Part shown: positions 7,906-16,778 of the stretch, piece after piece | Position numbering within the stretch: position 1 is the stretch's first letter | How the letters are laid out: each line of letters opens with the position of its first letter | Assembly (NCBI GenBank): GCA_021155195.1 | Contig: JAJNPV010000042.1 | Location: 62,001-126,000 of the forward strand | DNA: 64,000 nt | Direction of reading: 5' to 3' | Source: Ohtaekwangia sp. | GTDB taxonomy: Bacteria; Bacteroidota; Bacteroidia; Cytophagales; Cyclobacteriaceae | Made by a program: the position numbers and the translations under genes | The notes under the pieces: model-generated | What the model saw: the letters and a program-made list of their open reading frames with translations, nothing else | The model's database searches: none | Told to the model about the DNA's origin: nothing

Positions 7906-9985
7906 GAAATCCATATTAGTACGAGTACGGGTTGCATTTTTATGTGTGATGGTGTTTGCGGTTTGCGTGGCCGCCAAGATCGGTCACATTCAGTTTGTGG
8001 ATGGCGATAAGTGGGAGAAGATGAGTGAAGAGATCAACTTTGATTATAAAAAAGTAAAAGCTACACGCGGCAATATTTATTCCGACAATGGAAGTCTGCT
8101 GGCTACCAGCTTGCCATTTTATAAAGTAGCAATAGACCCAACCCTTGCCAAGGCAGAAGTTTTTAAGAGTGGTATTGATTCGTTGAGTTTACTGTTAGCA
8201 CGCTACTATAGAGATAAGTCATCCACTGAATACAAGCAGATGCTAAAGGATGCACGCGCATCGGGCAGGCAATACATTGTAGTTAACCGCAAGCAAATTA
8301 ACTATCAAACCAAAAAGGAAATGATGAGCTGGCCGATCTTCCGCGAAGGTCGATACAGGGGTGGAGTAATTTTTGAAAAAATTGATGTTCGCTATCGCCC
8401 TTTCTCAAATCTAAGTCGCAGGACAGTTGGCTTCGTAAATGAAGATGGAAAAGGGGCTGGTCTTGAATACAGTTTTGATAATGTGTTAGGTGGCCAGGAC
8501 GGAGAAGCGTTGTTCCAAAAAATTGCCGGTAGCACGTGGAAGCCTGTGTTTGATGGCAATAGCGTAAAGGCAATTAATGGCCTTGATATCCATACCACAT
8601 TAGATATTAATCTACAAGATGTAGCCGAAACCTCTTTATATCATGCAATGAAACGTCATAATGCCGATGAAGGAACTGTGGTGGTGATGGAAGTGAAGAC
8701 CGGGCACATCAAAGCCATTTCAAATTTAAGCAGTGATGGGCATGGTGAGTTTTTTGAAAAGTTCAATCATGCAGTGGGTGGTTCTATCGAACCAGGTTCA
8801 ACTTTTAAGTTGGTGACCATGATGGCGTTGTTGGAGGAAACCAACATCGAATTGTCTGATACGATTAACACAGGTAATGGCGAATACACTTTCTACAATC
8901 GAAAAGTAAAAGATCATCATGAAGGTGGTTATGGAAAAATTACGGTGCAACAAGCATTTGAATTATCATCCAATGTAGCCATGGCCAAACTTACCGATAA
9001 GCATTTCGGCACCCGGCCTTCTAAATTTTTAGAGTATGTAGATGATTTAAGATTATCGAAACCTCTTGGCCTGCAAATCAATGGCGAGGCGTATCCAAAA
9101 ATTACCCGTCCTTCTGATAAAGGTTGGAGTGGACTTACACTTCCGTGGATGGCATACGGATATGGGCTAGAGATCACTCCCCTGCAAACACTTACACTAT
9201 ACAATGCAGTTGCCAACGATGGTAAAATGATTAAACCGGTATTTGTAACGTCAGTAAGCAAAGCCGATCGTATTAAGAATGACTTTGAGACAGAGGCGAT
9301 GACCGGAAAGATTTGTTCTAACAAAACATTGAACCAACTAAGACTTTTATTGGAAGGTGTTGTTGATAATGGAACTGCTAAGAATTTAAAGAACTCCAAC
9401 TATCGGATTGCCGGCAAAACAGGTACCGCCCAGATTTTGGAAAATGGACGCTATGAAAAAAGATACATCACTTCCTTCGTTGGATATTTTCCTGCACACG
9501 AACCAAAATACTCTGCGATTGTGCTTATTAAAAACCCACGCGGATATTATCAGTATGGTAACAATGTAGCGGGTCCTGTCTTTAAAGACATTGCGGATAA
9601 TATTTATGCCCGCGATATTAATCTGCATACCGCCATGGAGAAAAAGAAAGTTTTGGAAGCCGGAGTATTTCCAACCATTCGGGCAGGCAAGCAAGATGAA
9701 CTTACCATGCTCAGTAATGAGTTAGGTGTTTCCAATCATTCAACTACGGAAGAAGAATGGATAAAGGCTTCCATCAGTGGAAACGCTGTGGTTTGGAAAA
9801 AGAATGCGGTTGTAAAAGATCAGGTTCCGGATGTGATGGGAATGACTTACCGTGATGCAATCTATTTGTTAGAGAAATCTGGTTTGCGAGTTTCGTTTGA
9901 AGGAAGAGGAAGAGTGACAAAGCAATCCATTCTTCCAGGTGCGCGAATTTCAAAAGGTTCAAGAATTTATTTACAGTTAGGATAA
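7895..9985 (+). CDS. ftsI: penicillin-binding protein FtsI (septal transpeptidase) with PASTA domain
   Basis: The 696-residue class B PBP starts at a GTG overlapping ftsL; no ATG precedes the membrane anchor ('VRVAFLCVMVFAVCVAAKIG'). The dimerisation region begins 'TRGNIYSDNGSLLATS'. The transpeptidase motifs are all present: SxxK at Ser302 (STFK), SxN ('SSNVAM') and KTGT at about 508. The last ~55 residues ('VPDVMGMTYRDAIYLLEKSG...') form one PASTA domain, usual in Bacteroidota FtsI. It crosslinks septal peptidoglycan with FtsW. The stop codon directly abuts the murE ATG. Confidence 0.95.
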   Translation: MNIKKSILVRVRVAFLCVMVFAVCVAAKIGHIQFVDGDKWEKMSEEINFDYKKVKATRGNIYSDNGSLLATSLPFYKVAIDPTLAKAEVFKSGIDSLSLLLARYYRDKSSTEYKQMLKDARASGRQYIVVNRKQINYQTKKEMMSWPIFREGRYRGGVIFEKIDVRYRPFSNLSRRTVGFVNEDGKGAGLEYSFDNVLGGQDGEALFQKIAGSTWKPVFDGNSVKAINGLDIHTTLDINLQDVAETSLYHAMKRHNADEGTVVVMEVKTGHIKAISNLSSDGHGEFFEKFNHAVGGSIEPGSTFKLVTMMALLEETNIELSDTINTGNGEYTFYNRKVKDHHEGGYGKITVQQAFELSSNVAMAKLTDKHFGTRPSKFLEYVDDLRLSKPLGLQINGEAYPKITRPSDKGWSGLTLPWMAYGYGLEITPLQTLTLYNAVANDGKMIKPVFVTSVSKADRIKNDFETEAMTGKICSNKTLNQLRLLLEGVVDNGTAKNLKNSNYRIAGKTGTAQILENGRYEKRYITSFVGYFPAHEPKYSAIVLIKNPRGYYQYGNNVAGPVFKDIADNIYARDINLHTAMEKKKVLEAGVFPTIRAGKQDELTMLSNELGVSNHSTTEEEWIKASISGNAVVWKKNAVVKDQVPDVMGMTYRDAIYLLEKSGLRVSFEGRGRVTKQSILPGARISKGSRIYLQLG

Positions 9986-11449
9986 ATGGCCGAGTTAAAG
10001 GACATATTATACAGAGTCCATATTACTTCTACATCGGGCGATATGAATGTGGAGGTGAAAGGTGTTTGCTTTGACTCGCGGAAAATTCAACCGGGATTTT
10101 TATTCATAGCAGTTAAAGGCATTCAATCCGATGGTCATCAATTTATTGAGAAGGCAACCTCTACAGGGGCGATTGCTGTCTTATGTGAGAAACTTCCGGA
10201 AGTAATTTCAGATAAGGCTACCTACGTAACTGTAAAAGACACCTCCAAAGCATTGGGAATTGTTGCCGGTAATTTTTATGGCAACCCTTCTTCAAAAATT
10301 AAACTAATTGGTGTTACCGGTACAAATGGAAAGACAACAGTTGCAACCTTGTTGTTTAAACTTTTTACGTACCTCGGTTATCGTTGCGGAATGTTATCCA
10401 CAGTTGTTAATAAAATTGTGGATAAAGAAATTACGGCAACACACACAACGCCTGATCCGATTCAGATTAATGAATTGCTGGTGCAGATGCTTGCTGAAAA
10501 ATGCACGCATTGTTTTATGGAGGTGAGTTCGCATTCAGTAGTTCAAGGAAGAGTTGAAGGATTGAATTTTGCGGGAGCACTTTTTACAAACATCACGCAC
10601 GATCATCTTGATTATCATCGCACGTTCGAAAGCTATATCCGTGCGAAGAAAGGACTCTTCGATGGATTATCGTCAGATGCATTTGCTTTAGTAAATGTGG
10701 ATGATAAGCGTGGCATGGTGATGCTTCAAAACAGCAAAGCCAAAAAGCAAACCTATGGACTGAAGAAGATGGCCGACTTCAAAGGTAAAATTATTACAAA
10801 CTCCATTGAAGGATTGGAACTTGAAATTGGTGAGCGTAACGTGTGGTTTAAATTAATTGGAGATTTCAATGCCTATAATTTATTAGCTGTATATGGAGCC
10901 GCTTGTTTGTTAGGCGAAGATCCGGAAATGGTATTGATGAAACTTTCAGCATTAACAGGAGCTCCTGGGCGTTTTGAATTAGTAGTGCCCGGCTCAAAAT
11001 TTACAGCCATTGTTGATTACGCGCACACACCAGATGCATTAAAAAATGTATTGGAAACCATAGAACATTTCAGAAGCGGAAATGAACAAGTGATTTCAGT
11101 TGTGGGCTGTGGCGGGGACCGCGATAAAACCAAACGACCCTTAATGGCTGCTATTGCTTGTAAGTATTCCAGCAAAGTAATTTTTACTTCGGATAATCCA
11201 CGCAGTGAAGATGCGATGGAAATCATAAAAGAAATGCAGATGGGTGTTGGTCCAACCGATGCAAAGAAAACATTGGTCATGGTGGATCGTGAGGAAGCGA
11301 TTAAAACTGCATGTATGATGGCGAAAGAAAAAGACATTGTGTTGGTAGCTGGAAAGGGTCATGAAAATTACCAGGAGATTAAAGGAGTAAAATATCCTTT
11401 TGATGATAAAGAAGTTTTGACGCGGATGTTAAAAATGTTTAGTAACTAA
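9986..11449 (+). CDS. murE: UDP-MurNAc-L-Ala-D-Glu:meso-DAP ligase MurE
   Basis: The 487-residue Mur ligase has the ATP-binding 'TGTNGKTT' (Lys116), the substrate segment 'THTTPDPIQI', 'NITHDHLDYHRT', and 'DNPRSE' at about 403-408, the motif that selects meso-diaminopimelate. It adds the third residue of the stem peptide in the cytoplasm. Its start abuts the ftsI stop and its stop overlaps the mraY start by one base. murF, often next in Proteobacteria, is absent here. Confidence 0.96.
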   Translation: MAELKDILYRVHITSTSGDMNVEVKGVCFDSRKIQPGFLFIAVKGIQSDGHQFIEKATSTGAIAVLCEKLPEVISDKATYVTVKDTSKALGIVAGNFYGNPSSKIKLIGVTGTNGKTTVATLLFKLFTYLGYRCGMLSTVVNKIVDKEITATHTTPDPIQINELLVQMLAEKCTHCFMEVSSHSVVQGRVEGLNFAGALFTNITHDHLDYHRTFESYIRAKKGLFDGLSSDAFALVNVDDKRGMVMLQNSKAKKQTYGLKKMADFKGKIITNSIEGLELEIGERNVWFKLIGDFNAYNLLAVYGAACLLGEDPEMVLMKLSALTGAPGRFELVVPGSKFTAIVDYAHTPDALKNVLETIEHFRSGNEQVISVVGCGGDRDKTKRPLMAAIACKYSSKVIFTSDNPRSEDAMEIIKEMQMGVGPTDAKKTLVMVDREEAIKTACMMAKEKDIVLVAGKGHENYQEIKGVKYPFDDKEVLTRMLKMFSN

Positions 11450-12681
11450 TGTTATACTACTTTTTCGACTATATCGAAAAGAATTTTGATTTTCCTGGAG
11501 CGGGATTGTTTCAATACATTTCATTCCGTGCAGGAGCTGCCGCTGTGTTGTCGTTACTTATTACAATTACACTCGGTAAAAGATTGATCTCTTTCTTAAG
11601 GAAGAAACAGGTAGGTGAAGACATTCGTGATCTTGGATTGGAAGGTCAGCTCCAAAAAAAGGGAACACCTACCATGGGTGGGCTGATTATCATTGCTGCC
11701 ATTCTAATACCAACATTATTGATGGCCAGGCTCGACAATGTGTATGTGATTCTGCTAATCGCTACAACGCTATGGCTGGGACTCATTGGCTTTATTGATG
11801 ATTACATTAAAGTTTTTAAAAAGAACAAAGAAGGTTTAGCGGGACGTTTTAAAATCGTTGGACAAGTAACGATTGGATTAATTGTTGGACTTACTCTTTA
11901 CTTTAATGAGAGTGTTGTAGTTCGTGAAGTAAAACCAGCAACTTTTTCAAGTATTCAGGTAATGCAACCAGAGTCAGAGTCAGGAAGTAAGTTAGAGTAC
12001 CACGATGTTAAGTCAACAACAACTACAGTTCCTTTTATGAAGGACAATGAATTTGATTATAGCAGTTTGTTGCCGTGGGTTGATAAAAGTTATACGTGGA
12101 TCATTTATACACTGTTGGTGATATTTGTGATTACCGCTGTTTCCAATGGTGCAAACATTACCGATGGCATTGATGGCCTGGCAGCGGGTACTTCCGCTAT
12201 TATCGGTTTAACAATTGCGATCTTCGCTTACCTCTCCGGCCGCGTTGACTTTAGTAGTTATTTGAATATTATGTACATTCCTAACCTGGGTGAGTTAGTA
12301 ATTTTCTGTACTGCATTTGTCGGAGCTTGTTTAGGATTCTTATGGTACAACTCGTACCCCGCTCAGGTTTTCATGGGCGATACGGGGAGTCTTTCAATGG
12401 GCGGTATTATTGCTGTGTTGGCATTGGCCGTTCGCAAGGAGTTAATGATTCCTGTGTTGTGCGGAATCTTCTTTGTTGAGTTGCTCTCGGTAATGATGCA
12501 AGTATCTTATTTTAAATACACAAAGAAAAAATTTGGTGAAGGACGCAGGATATTGCTAATGTCTCCCTTGCATCATCACTATCAAAAGAAAAACATTCAC
12601 GAGTCTAAAATTGTAACACGCTTTTGGATTGTAGGAATTCTATTGGCAATTTTTTCACTAGCTACACTAAAACTTAGGTAA
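11449..12681 (+). CDS. mraY: phospho-MurNAc-pentapeptide transferase MraY
   Basis: The 410-residue, ~10-helix membrane enzyme transfers phospho-MurNAc-pentapeptide to undecaprenyl phosphate, making lipid I. Catalytic motifs are 'GFIDDYIKV' (Asp117-Asp118), 'NGANITDGIDGLAAG' and 'SPLHHHYQKK' near the end. A ~50-residue hydrophilic insert (about 165-210, rich in Ser, Thr and Glu) lengthens it relative to the ~360-residue E. coli enzyme; such inserts occur in Bacteroidota MraY. The stop codon is followed immediately by the left inverted repeat of the four-helix-bundle element. Confidence 0.96.
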   Translation: MLYYFFDYIEKNFDFPGAGLFQYISFRAGAAAVLSLLITITLGKRLISFLRKKQVGEDIRDLGLEGQLQKKGTPTMGGLIIIAAILIPTLLMARLDNVYVILLIATTLWLGLIGFIDDYIKVFKKNKEGLAGRFKIVGQVTIGLIVGLTLYFNESVVVREVKPATFSSIQVMQPESESGSKLEYHDVKSTTTTVPFMKDNEFDYSSLLPWVDKSYTWIIYTLLVIFVITAVSNGANITDGIDGLAAGTSAIIGLTIAIFAYLSGRVDFSSYLNIMYIPNLGELVIFCTAFVGACLGFLWYNSYPAQVFMGDTGSLSMGGIIAVLALAVRKELMIPVLCGIFFVELLSVMMQVSYFKYTKKKFGEGRRILLMSPLHHHYQKKNIHESKIVTRFWIVGILLAIFSLATLKLR

Positions 12682-13109
12682 TTACGATTTTAGATTTACA
12701 ATGTACAATTGATGACTAAAGAAGAATTAATAGCAAGGAATAAAAAATTTGTAATGAGAGTTTTCTCTGCACTTGAATTATTGCCAAGCAATCGAATTTA
12801 TGACTCGCTTGTTAGACAGTTGGTAAGATGCTCAAGTTCCGTGGGGGCTAATTATCGTGCGGCATGCAGAGCAAAATCAACAGCAGACTTTATTAACAAA
12901 CTTAAAATTGTAGAAGAAGAGGCGGACGAATCATCCTATTTTATTGACCTTTTATATGAGCTTGAGAAGAATGGAAAAAATCAAGATAGCTTACTGTCTC
13001 TTTTAAATGAGTCTAATGAGTTGGTTGCCATTTATTCAGCTTCGGTAGTTACCATTAAGAAGAAGGTGAAGGATGAAAAAAATCGTAAATCGTAAATTTA
13101 AAATCGAAA
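12682..13109. mobile_element. putative mobile unit: four-helix-bundle gene within 29-bp terminal inverted repeats
   Basis: Bases 12682-12710 and the reverse complement of 13081-13109 match at 24 of 29 positions by hand alignment (shared core CGATTTTA-ATTTAC). They enclose the gene 12712-13095, whose last codons lie in the right repeat. The unit fits exactly between the mraY stop (12679-12681) and the murD start (13111). No transposase is present. A 90-bp unit with the same ends, lacking a gene, lies at 21905-21994. No convincing target duplication is seen. Confidence 0.6.
12712..13095 (+). CDS. four-helix-bundle protein (S23/IVS-protein-like family)
   Basis: The 127-residue all-helical protein matches the four-helix-bundle family (TIGR02436-type) first met as the product of intervening sequences in 23S rRNA genes and related to the Avd accessory protein of diversity-generating retroelements. 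Typical words are 'NKKFVMRVFSALELLPSNRIYDSLVRQ'-like helix 1, 'RCSSSVGANYRAACRAKS' and 'EADESSYFIDLL'. Function is unknown; relatives are small oligomeric, likely nucleic-acid-binding proteins. No reverse transcriptase or template/variable repeats occur here, so this is not a DGR. It interrupts the otherwise canonical mraY-murD junction and has its own flanking inverted repeats. ATG 12712 is preferred to the TTG just before it. Confidence 0.85.
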   Translation: MTKEELIARNKKFVMRVFSALELLPSNRIYDSLVRQLVRCSSSVGANYRAACRAKSTADFINKLKIVEEEADESSYFIDLLYELEKNGKNQDSLLSLLNESNELVAIYSASVVTIKKKVKDEKNRKS

Positions 13110-13110
13110 A

Positions 13111-14472
13111 TTGGTAAATCGAATAGTCATATTAGGTGCAGGAGAAAGCGGTACAGGTGCAGCCTTGCTAGCGAAAGCGAAAGGCTTTGATGTGTTTGTT
13201 TCGGATCAAGGAAGTATAAAAGAAAAGTACAAGACCGAATTAAGGAGCGAGTCAATTTCTTATGAGGAAGGATTCCACTCAACAAACTTAATTATCAATG
13301 CAACCTTGATTATTAAAAGCCCGGGTATTCCCAATAAGGCTGAGATTATAAAACTGGCGAAATCAAAAGGCATTGAAATTATTGATGAGCTTGAGTTTGC
13401 TTTTCGCTACCTGAAAGGAAAGGTAATTGGGATTACCGGAACCAATGGAAAGACAACGACAACATTATTGACTTATCATCTGTTGAAGTCGGCAGGATTT
13501 AGTGTTGCACTTGCCGGGAATGTAGGAGAAAGCCTTGCACGGAAAGTAGCAAAGGAAAATCATGATTGGTATGTGATTGAAATCAGCAGTTATCAGTTAG
13601 ACGGAACAGTAACATTTTGTCCTGAGATTGGAATTTTGTTGAATATCACACCCGATCATTTGGATCGCTATGAATATAAAATGGAGAACTATATAAACTC
13701 CAAATTCAAATTGATCCAAAACATGAAAGGTCAGCAGCATTTTATTTATTATGCTGATGATGCAGTTACTGGTGGTGAAGTTTCAAAGCGAGAAATCGAA
13801 ATCAATAAGCTACCGGTATCTCTCACAGATAAATCTACTCCTGCACATTTTGATGGTGAGAAAATGGTTTTCAATCTAAGTGGAAAACGGTTTGCGATTT
13901 CACAATCGGATACAACATTAAAAGGACCTCATAACCTGATCAACACCTTGTCGGCAGTTACTGCTGTATTTTTTGCAGGTGCTGATTTGGATTCTATAAA
14001 AACGGGATTAAAGACTTTTAAAAACGCACCCCATCGCTTGGAGTCAGTGACCTCGATTAATGGAGTTGAGTTTGTAAATGATTCAAAAGCCACCAATGTA
14101 GATTCTGTTGTGTATGCGTTGGGTAGTTATTCGCAACCCTTGATTTGGATAGCAGGTGGTGTTGATAAAGGAAATGATTACAACCTTATAAAGAATGAGG
14201 TTGCATCGAAAGTCAAAACTTTAATCTGCTTAGGGAAGGATAATGAAAAGCTAAAAAGTTTTTTTGGACCCATTGTAAACGATATTAAGGAAACACAAAC
14301 TGTAAAGGAACTAGTAAGAATTGCATTGGATGCTGCTAAAGCGGGAGATGTTGTTTTGCTTTCTCCGGCCTGTGCGAGTTTTGATTTATTTAAGAACTAT
14401 GAAGATCGTGGCGATCAATTTCGTGAAGCGGTGTTAGAACTGAAACGTGAAACAGAAAAAGTACGAGTATGA
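13111..14472 (+). CDS. murD: UDP-MurNAc-L-Ala:D-Glu ligase MurD
   Basis: The 453-residue Mur ligase adds D-glutamate to the nucleotide precursor. Seen are the N-terminal 'VNRIVILGAGESGTGAALLAK', the P-loop 'GTNGKTTTT' (Lys114), 'NITPDHLDRYEYKMENY' and 'VNDSKATNVDS'. The conserved protein begins right after TTG 13111 and no ATG or GTG fits, so TTG is the likely start; this codon adjoins the right end of the inserted element. The stop overlaps the ftsW start (ATGA). Confidence 0.94.
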   Translation: MVNRIVILGAGESGTGAALLAKAKGFDVFVSDQGSIKEKYKTELRSESISYEEGFHSTNLIINATLIIKSPGIPNKAEIIKLAKSKGIEIIDELEFAFRYLKGKVIGITGTNGKTTTTLLTYHLLKSAGFSVALAGNVGESLARKVAKENHDWYVIEISSYQLDGTVTFCPEIGILLNITPDHLDRYEYKMENYINSKFKLIQNMKGQQHFIYYADDAVTGGEVSKREIEINKLPVSLTDKSTPAHFDGEKMVFNLSGKRFAISQSDTTLKGPHNLINTLSAVTAVFFAGADLDSIKTGLKTFKNAPHRLESVTSINGVEFVNDSKATNVDSVVYALGSYSQPLIWIAGGVDKGNDYNLIKNEVASKVKTLICLGKDNEKLKSFFGPIVNDIKETQTVKELVRIALDAAKAGDVVLLSPACASFDLFKNYEDRGDQFREAVLELKRETEKVRV

Positions 14473-15653
14473 CAGTAAAGATTAAAGAGTGGGCAGACAA
14501 AAACTTGCAAGGCGACCGGGTAATCTGGGCCGTTGTTTTTGCACTTTCGCTGATTAGTATTTTAGTTGTGTATAGCTCCATTGGCACGCTTGCATTTAAA
14601 CGTTCATCAAGTCCTGAGTCATATTTAATTAAGCATACGTTCATGGTGTTCCTGGGTTTGGCCGCCATGTGGTTCGCACATAAAATTGATTATCGGTATT
14701 ATTCAAAAATATCCAGACTTGCACTTTGGATTAGCGTGCCGCTTTTAATTTACACATTCACCAATGGAACAACGATCAACGATGCCGCTCGCTGGATCAC
14801 CGTTCCATTTATTAATACTTCATTTCAACCTTCTGATTTTGCCAGCCTTGCCCTGATTATTAATCTCGCGAGCATGCTTTCCAAAAAGCAGCAAAATATA
14901 GAAGATATAAAAGAGTCGCTCATTCCCATGTTGATCTGGTGTGGCGTAATCTGCGGATTGATTGCACTGACCAATTTATCTACAGCCATGTTGCTTTTTG
15001 CAACCTGTATGCTGGTGATGTTTATTGGAAGAGTACCAGTAAAATATCTCGCGATGCTTGTGCTCGTGGGATTGTTAGCAGGTGCAGTGGCGTTGAAGTT
15101 TGGAGTACGCGGTGAGACTGCTAAAAACAGAATTCTGAATTTTGTTCAAGGTACTGAACTTCCCTTTCAAGCAAAGCATGGAATGATAGCGGTTGCAACA
15201 GGCGGAATTTTTGGAAAAGGTCCGGGCAACAGTGAACAACGAAATATTTTGCCACATCCATACTCAGATTTTGTGTATGCCATTGTAATTGAAGAGTATG
15301 GTTTGATAGGCGGAGCAATTGTGTTGATTCTTTATCTCGTGCTTCTTCACAGAGGAATGAAAGCCGCTTATAATAGTGAGCGTGCATTTGGTGGATTGTT
15401 ATCAGCAGGACTAAGTTTTGACCTGGTGTGTCAAGCCATGGTAAACATGGGTGTGGTAGTTGGGCTTGGGCCGATCACAGGTCAACCATTACCACTAATC
15501 AGTATGGGTGGAACAGCGATGGTTTTCACTGGTTTATCGGTAGGAATTATTTTAAGTGTGAGTCGTGGTGAGCGCGAAGAGAACTGGGGGCAGAAAACTG
15601 CCGGTGAAGAGCTTAGGGTAAAAGAAAAAAGTATGGATGCGAAAGCAGCTTAA
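14469..15653 (+). CDS. ftsW: septal peptidoglycan polymerase FtsW (SEDS family)
   Basis: The 394-residue multi-pass membrane protein has about ten helices. It carries SEDS-family words 'RSSSPESYLIKHTFMVFLGL'-type N-terminal loop, 'QPSDFASLALIINLA', 'GPGNSEQRNILPHPYSDFVYAIVIEEYG' and 'GPITGQPLPLISMGGTAM'. With FtsI it polymerises lipid II at the division septum. It sits in the usual place between murD and murG. The ~30-residue polar C-terminal tail is not conserved. Confidence 0.94.
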   Translation: MTVKIKEWADKNLQGDRVIWAVVFALSLISILVVYSSIGTLAFKRSSSPESYLIKHTFMVFLGLAAMWFAHKIDYRYYSKISRLALWISVPLLIYTFTNGTTINDAARWITVPFINTSFQPSDFASLALIINLASMLSKKQQNIEDIKESLIPMLIWCGVICGLIALTNLSTAMLLFATCMLVMFIGRVPVKYLAMLVLVGLLAGAVALKFGVRGETAKNRILNFVQGTELPFQAKHGMIAVATGGIFGKGPGNSEQRNILPHPYSDFVYAIVIEEYGLIGGAIVLILYLVLLHRGMKAAYNSERAFGGLLSAGLSFDLVCQAMVNMGVVVGLGPITGQPLPLISMGGTAMVFTGLSVGIILSVSRGEREENWGQKTAGEELRVKEKSMDAKAA

Positions 15654-15665
15654 TGAAATAGAAAC

Positions 15666-16778
15666 TTGAGTGCTAAAAAACCATATAGATTGATTATAAC
15701 AGGTGGCGGAACCGGAGGCCACATCTTTCCTGCATTGGCAATTGCCAATGAGTTTAAGAGTCGCTATGCCGATGCCGAAATTCTTTTTGTTGGCGCAGAA
15801 GGAAGAATGGAAATGACACGTGTTCCGGAAGCAGGTTATAAAATAATTGGACTTTGGATCAGCGGCTTGCAGCGAAAGATTACTTTTTCGAATCTTCTTT
15901 TCCCGTTCAAGTTGATTTCAAGTTATTTCAAAGCGCGCGGAATCATTAAACAATTTAAGCCCAACGCAGTCATTGGAACAGGCGGCTATGCCAGTGGCCC
16001 AATACTTTTAGCAGCAACCAGTAAAAAAATTCCTTCTCTTGTGCAGGAACAAAACTCATATGCAGGCCTTACCAATAAACGATTAGGTGAAAAAGTACAG
16101 AAAGTGTGTGTTGCCTATCCGGAAATGGAAAACTATTTTCCTAAATCAAAAATTGTTTTCACAGGCAATCCCGTAAGGAAAGATATCATGGATCTTGACT
16201 CTAAGAGAGAGAAAGGAAACAATCATTTTGGATTCTCTACGAACGAAAGAACGCTGTTGATTTTAGGGGGAAGCCTTGGGGCGCGCACAATTAACGAAAG
16301 CGTGTTGGATGGTATCGATAAGTTGATCGATTCTAATGTGCAGGTAATCTGGCAAACTGGAAAGTTTTATTATGAGAGCATTAAAGCCCAGGTTCAGAAT
16401 AAGGATTTGAGAAGAATTCGCATTCATGATTTTCTAAAACAGATGGATTTGGCTTACGCTGCTTCCGATGTAGTGATTTCGCGAGCCGGGGCTTTGTCTA
16501 TTTCAGAAATATGCTTAGCGAAGCGCCCTTGCATTTTGGTGCCTTCACCCAACGTAGCGGAAGATCATCAGACTAAAAATGCCATGATGCTTGTGAAAGA
16601 AGGTGCTGCTCGAATGATTAGAGATCGTGATGCCAAAAGCTCTTTAGTGAGTGAATCATTGAAACTGATTTATGATCAACAGGCCTGTGATTCTTTGCGA
16701 AAGAATATCACTCGATTAGGAAAACCCAGAGCAACAGAAGACATCGTGGACGAAATTGAAAAATTGATTGAGGCATGA
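15666..16778 (+). CDS. murG: UDP-GlcNAc:lipid I GlcNAc transferase MurG
   Basis: The 370-residue GT-B glycosyltransferase converts lipid I to lipid II on the inner face of the membrane. The N-terminal 'LIITGGGTGGHIFPALAIA' loop, 'GTGGYASGP', 'QEQNSYAGLTNK', 'GGSLGARTIN' and the donor-site 'SRAGALSISEI' are all present. The only start that keeps the conserved first strand is TTG 15666; the next ATG would delete the glycine loop. Stop overlaps murC by 4 bp. Confidence 0.95.
   Translation: MSAKKPYRLIITGGGTGGHIFPALAIANEFKSRYADAEILFVGAEGRMEMTRVPEAGYKIIGLWISGLQRKITFSNLLFPFKLISSYFKARGIIKQFKPNAVIGTGGYASGPILLAATSKKIPSLVQEQNSYAGLTNKRLGEKVQKVCVAYPEMENYFPKSKIVFTGNPVRKDIMDLDSKREKGNNHFGFSTNERTLLILGGSLGARTINESVLDGIDKLIDSNVQVIWQTGKFYYESIKAQVQNKDLRRIRIHDFLKQMDLAYAASDVVISRAGALSISEICLAKRPCILVPSPNVAEDHQTKNAMMLVKEGAARMIRDRDAKSSLVSESLKLIYDQQACDSLRKNITRLGKPRATEDIVDEIEKLIEA

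Noticed and set aside
8929..9399. Long minus-strand ORF (156 codons) inside ftsI
   Set aside because: It runs antisense to the conserved transpeptidase core and has no start context or family features.
12712..13095. Diversity-generating retroelement around the Avd-like gene
   Set aside because: There is no reverse transcriptase, no template/variable repeat pair and no C-type lectin target gene within the window; neighbours are standard mur genes.
12677..13117. GGTAA on both sides of the four-helix-bundle unit as a target-site duplication
   Set aside because: GGTAA occurs at 12677-12681 and 13113-13117, but not directly at both repeat ends, and removing the unit would leave murD without a start codon, so it is not a convincing duplication.
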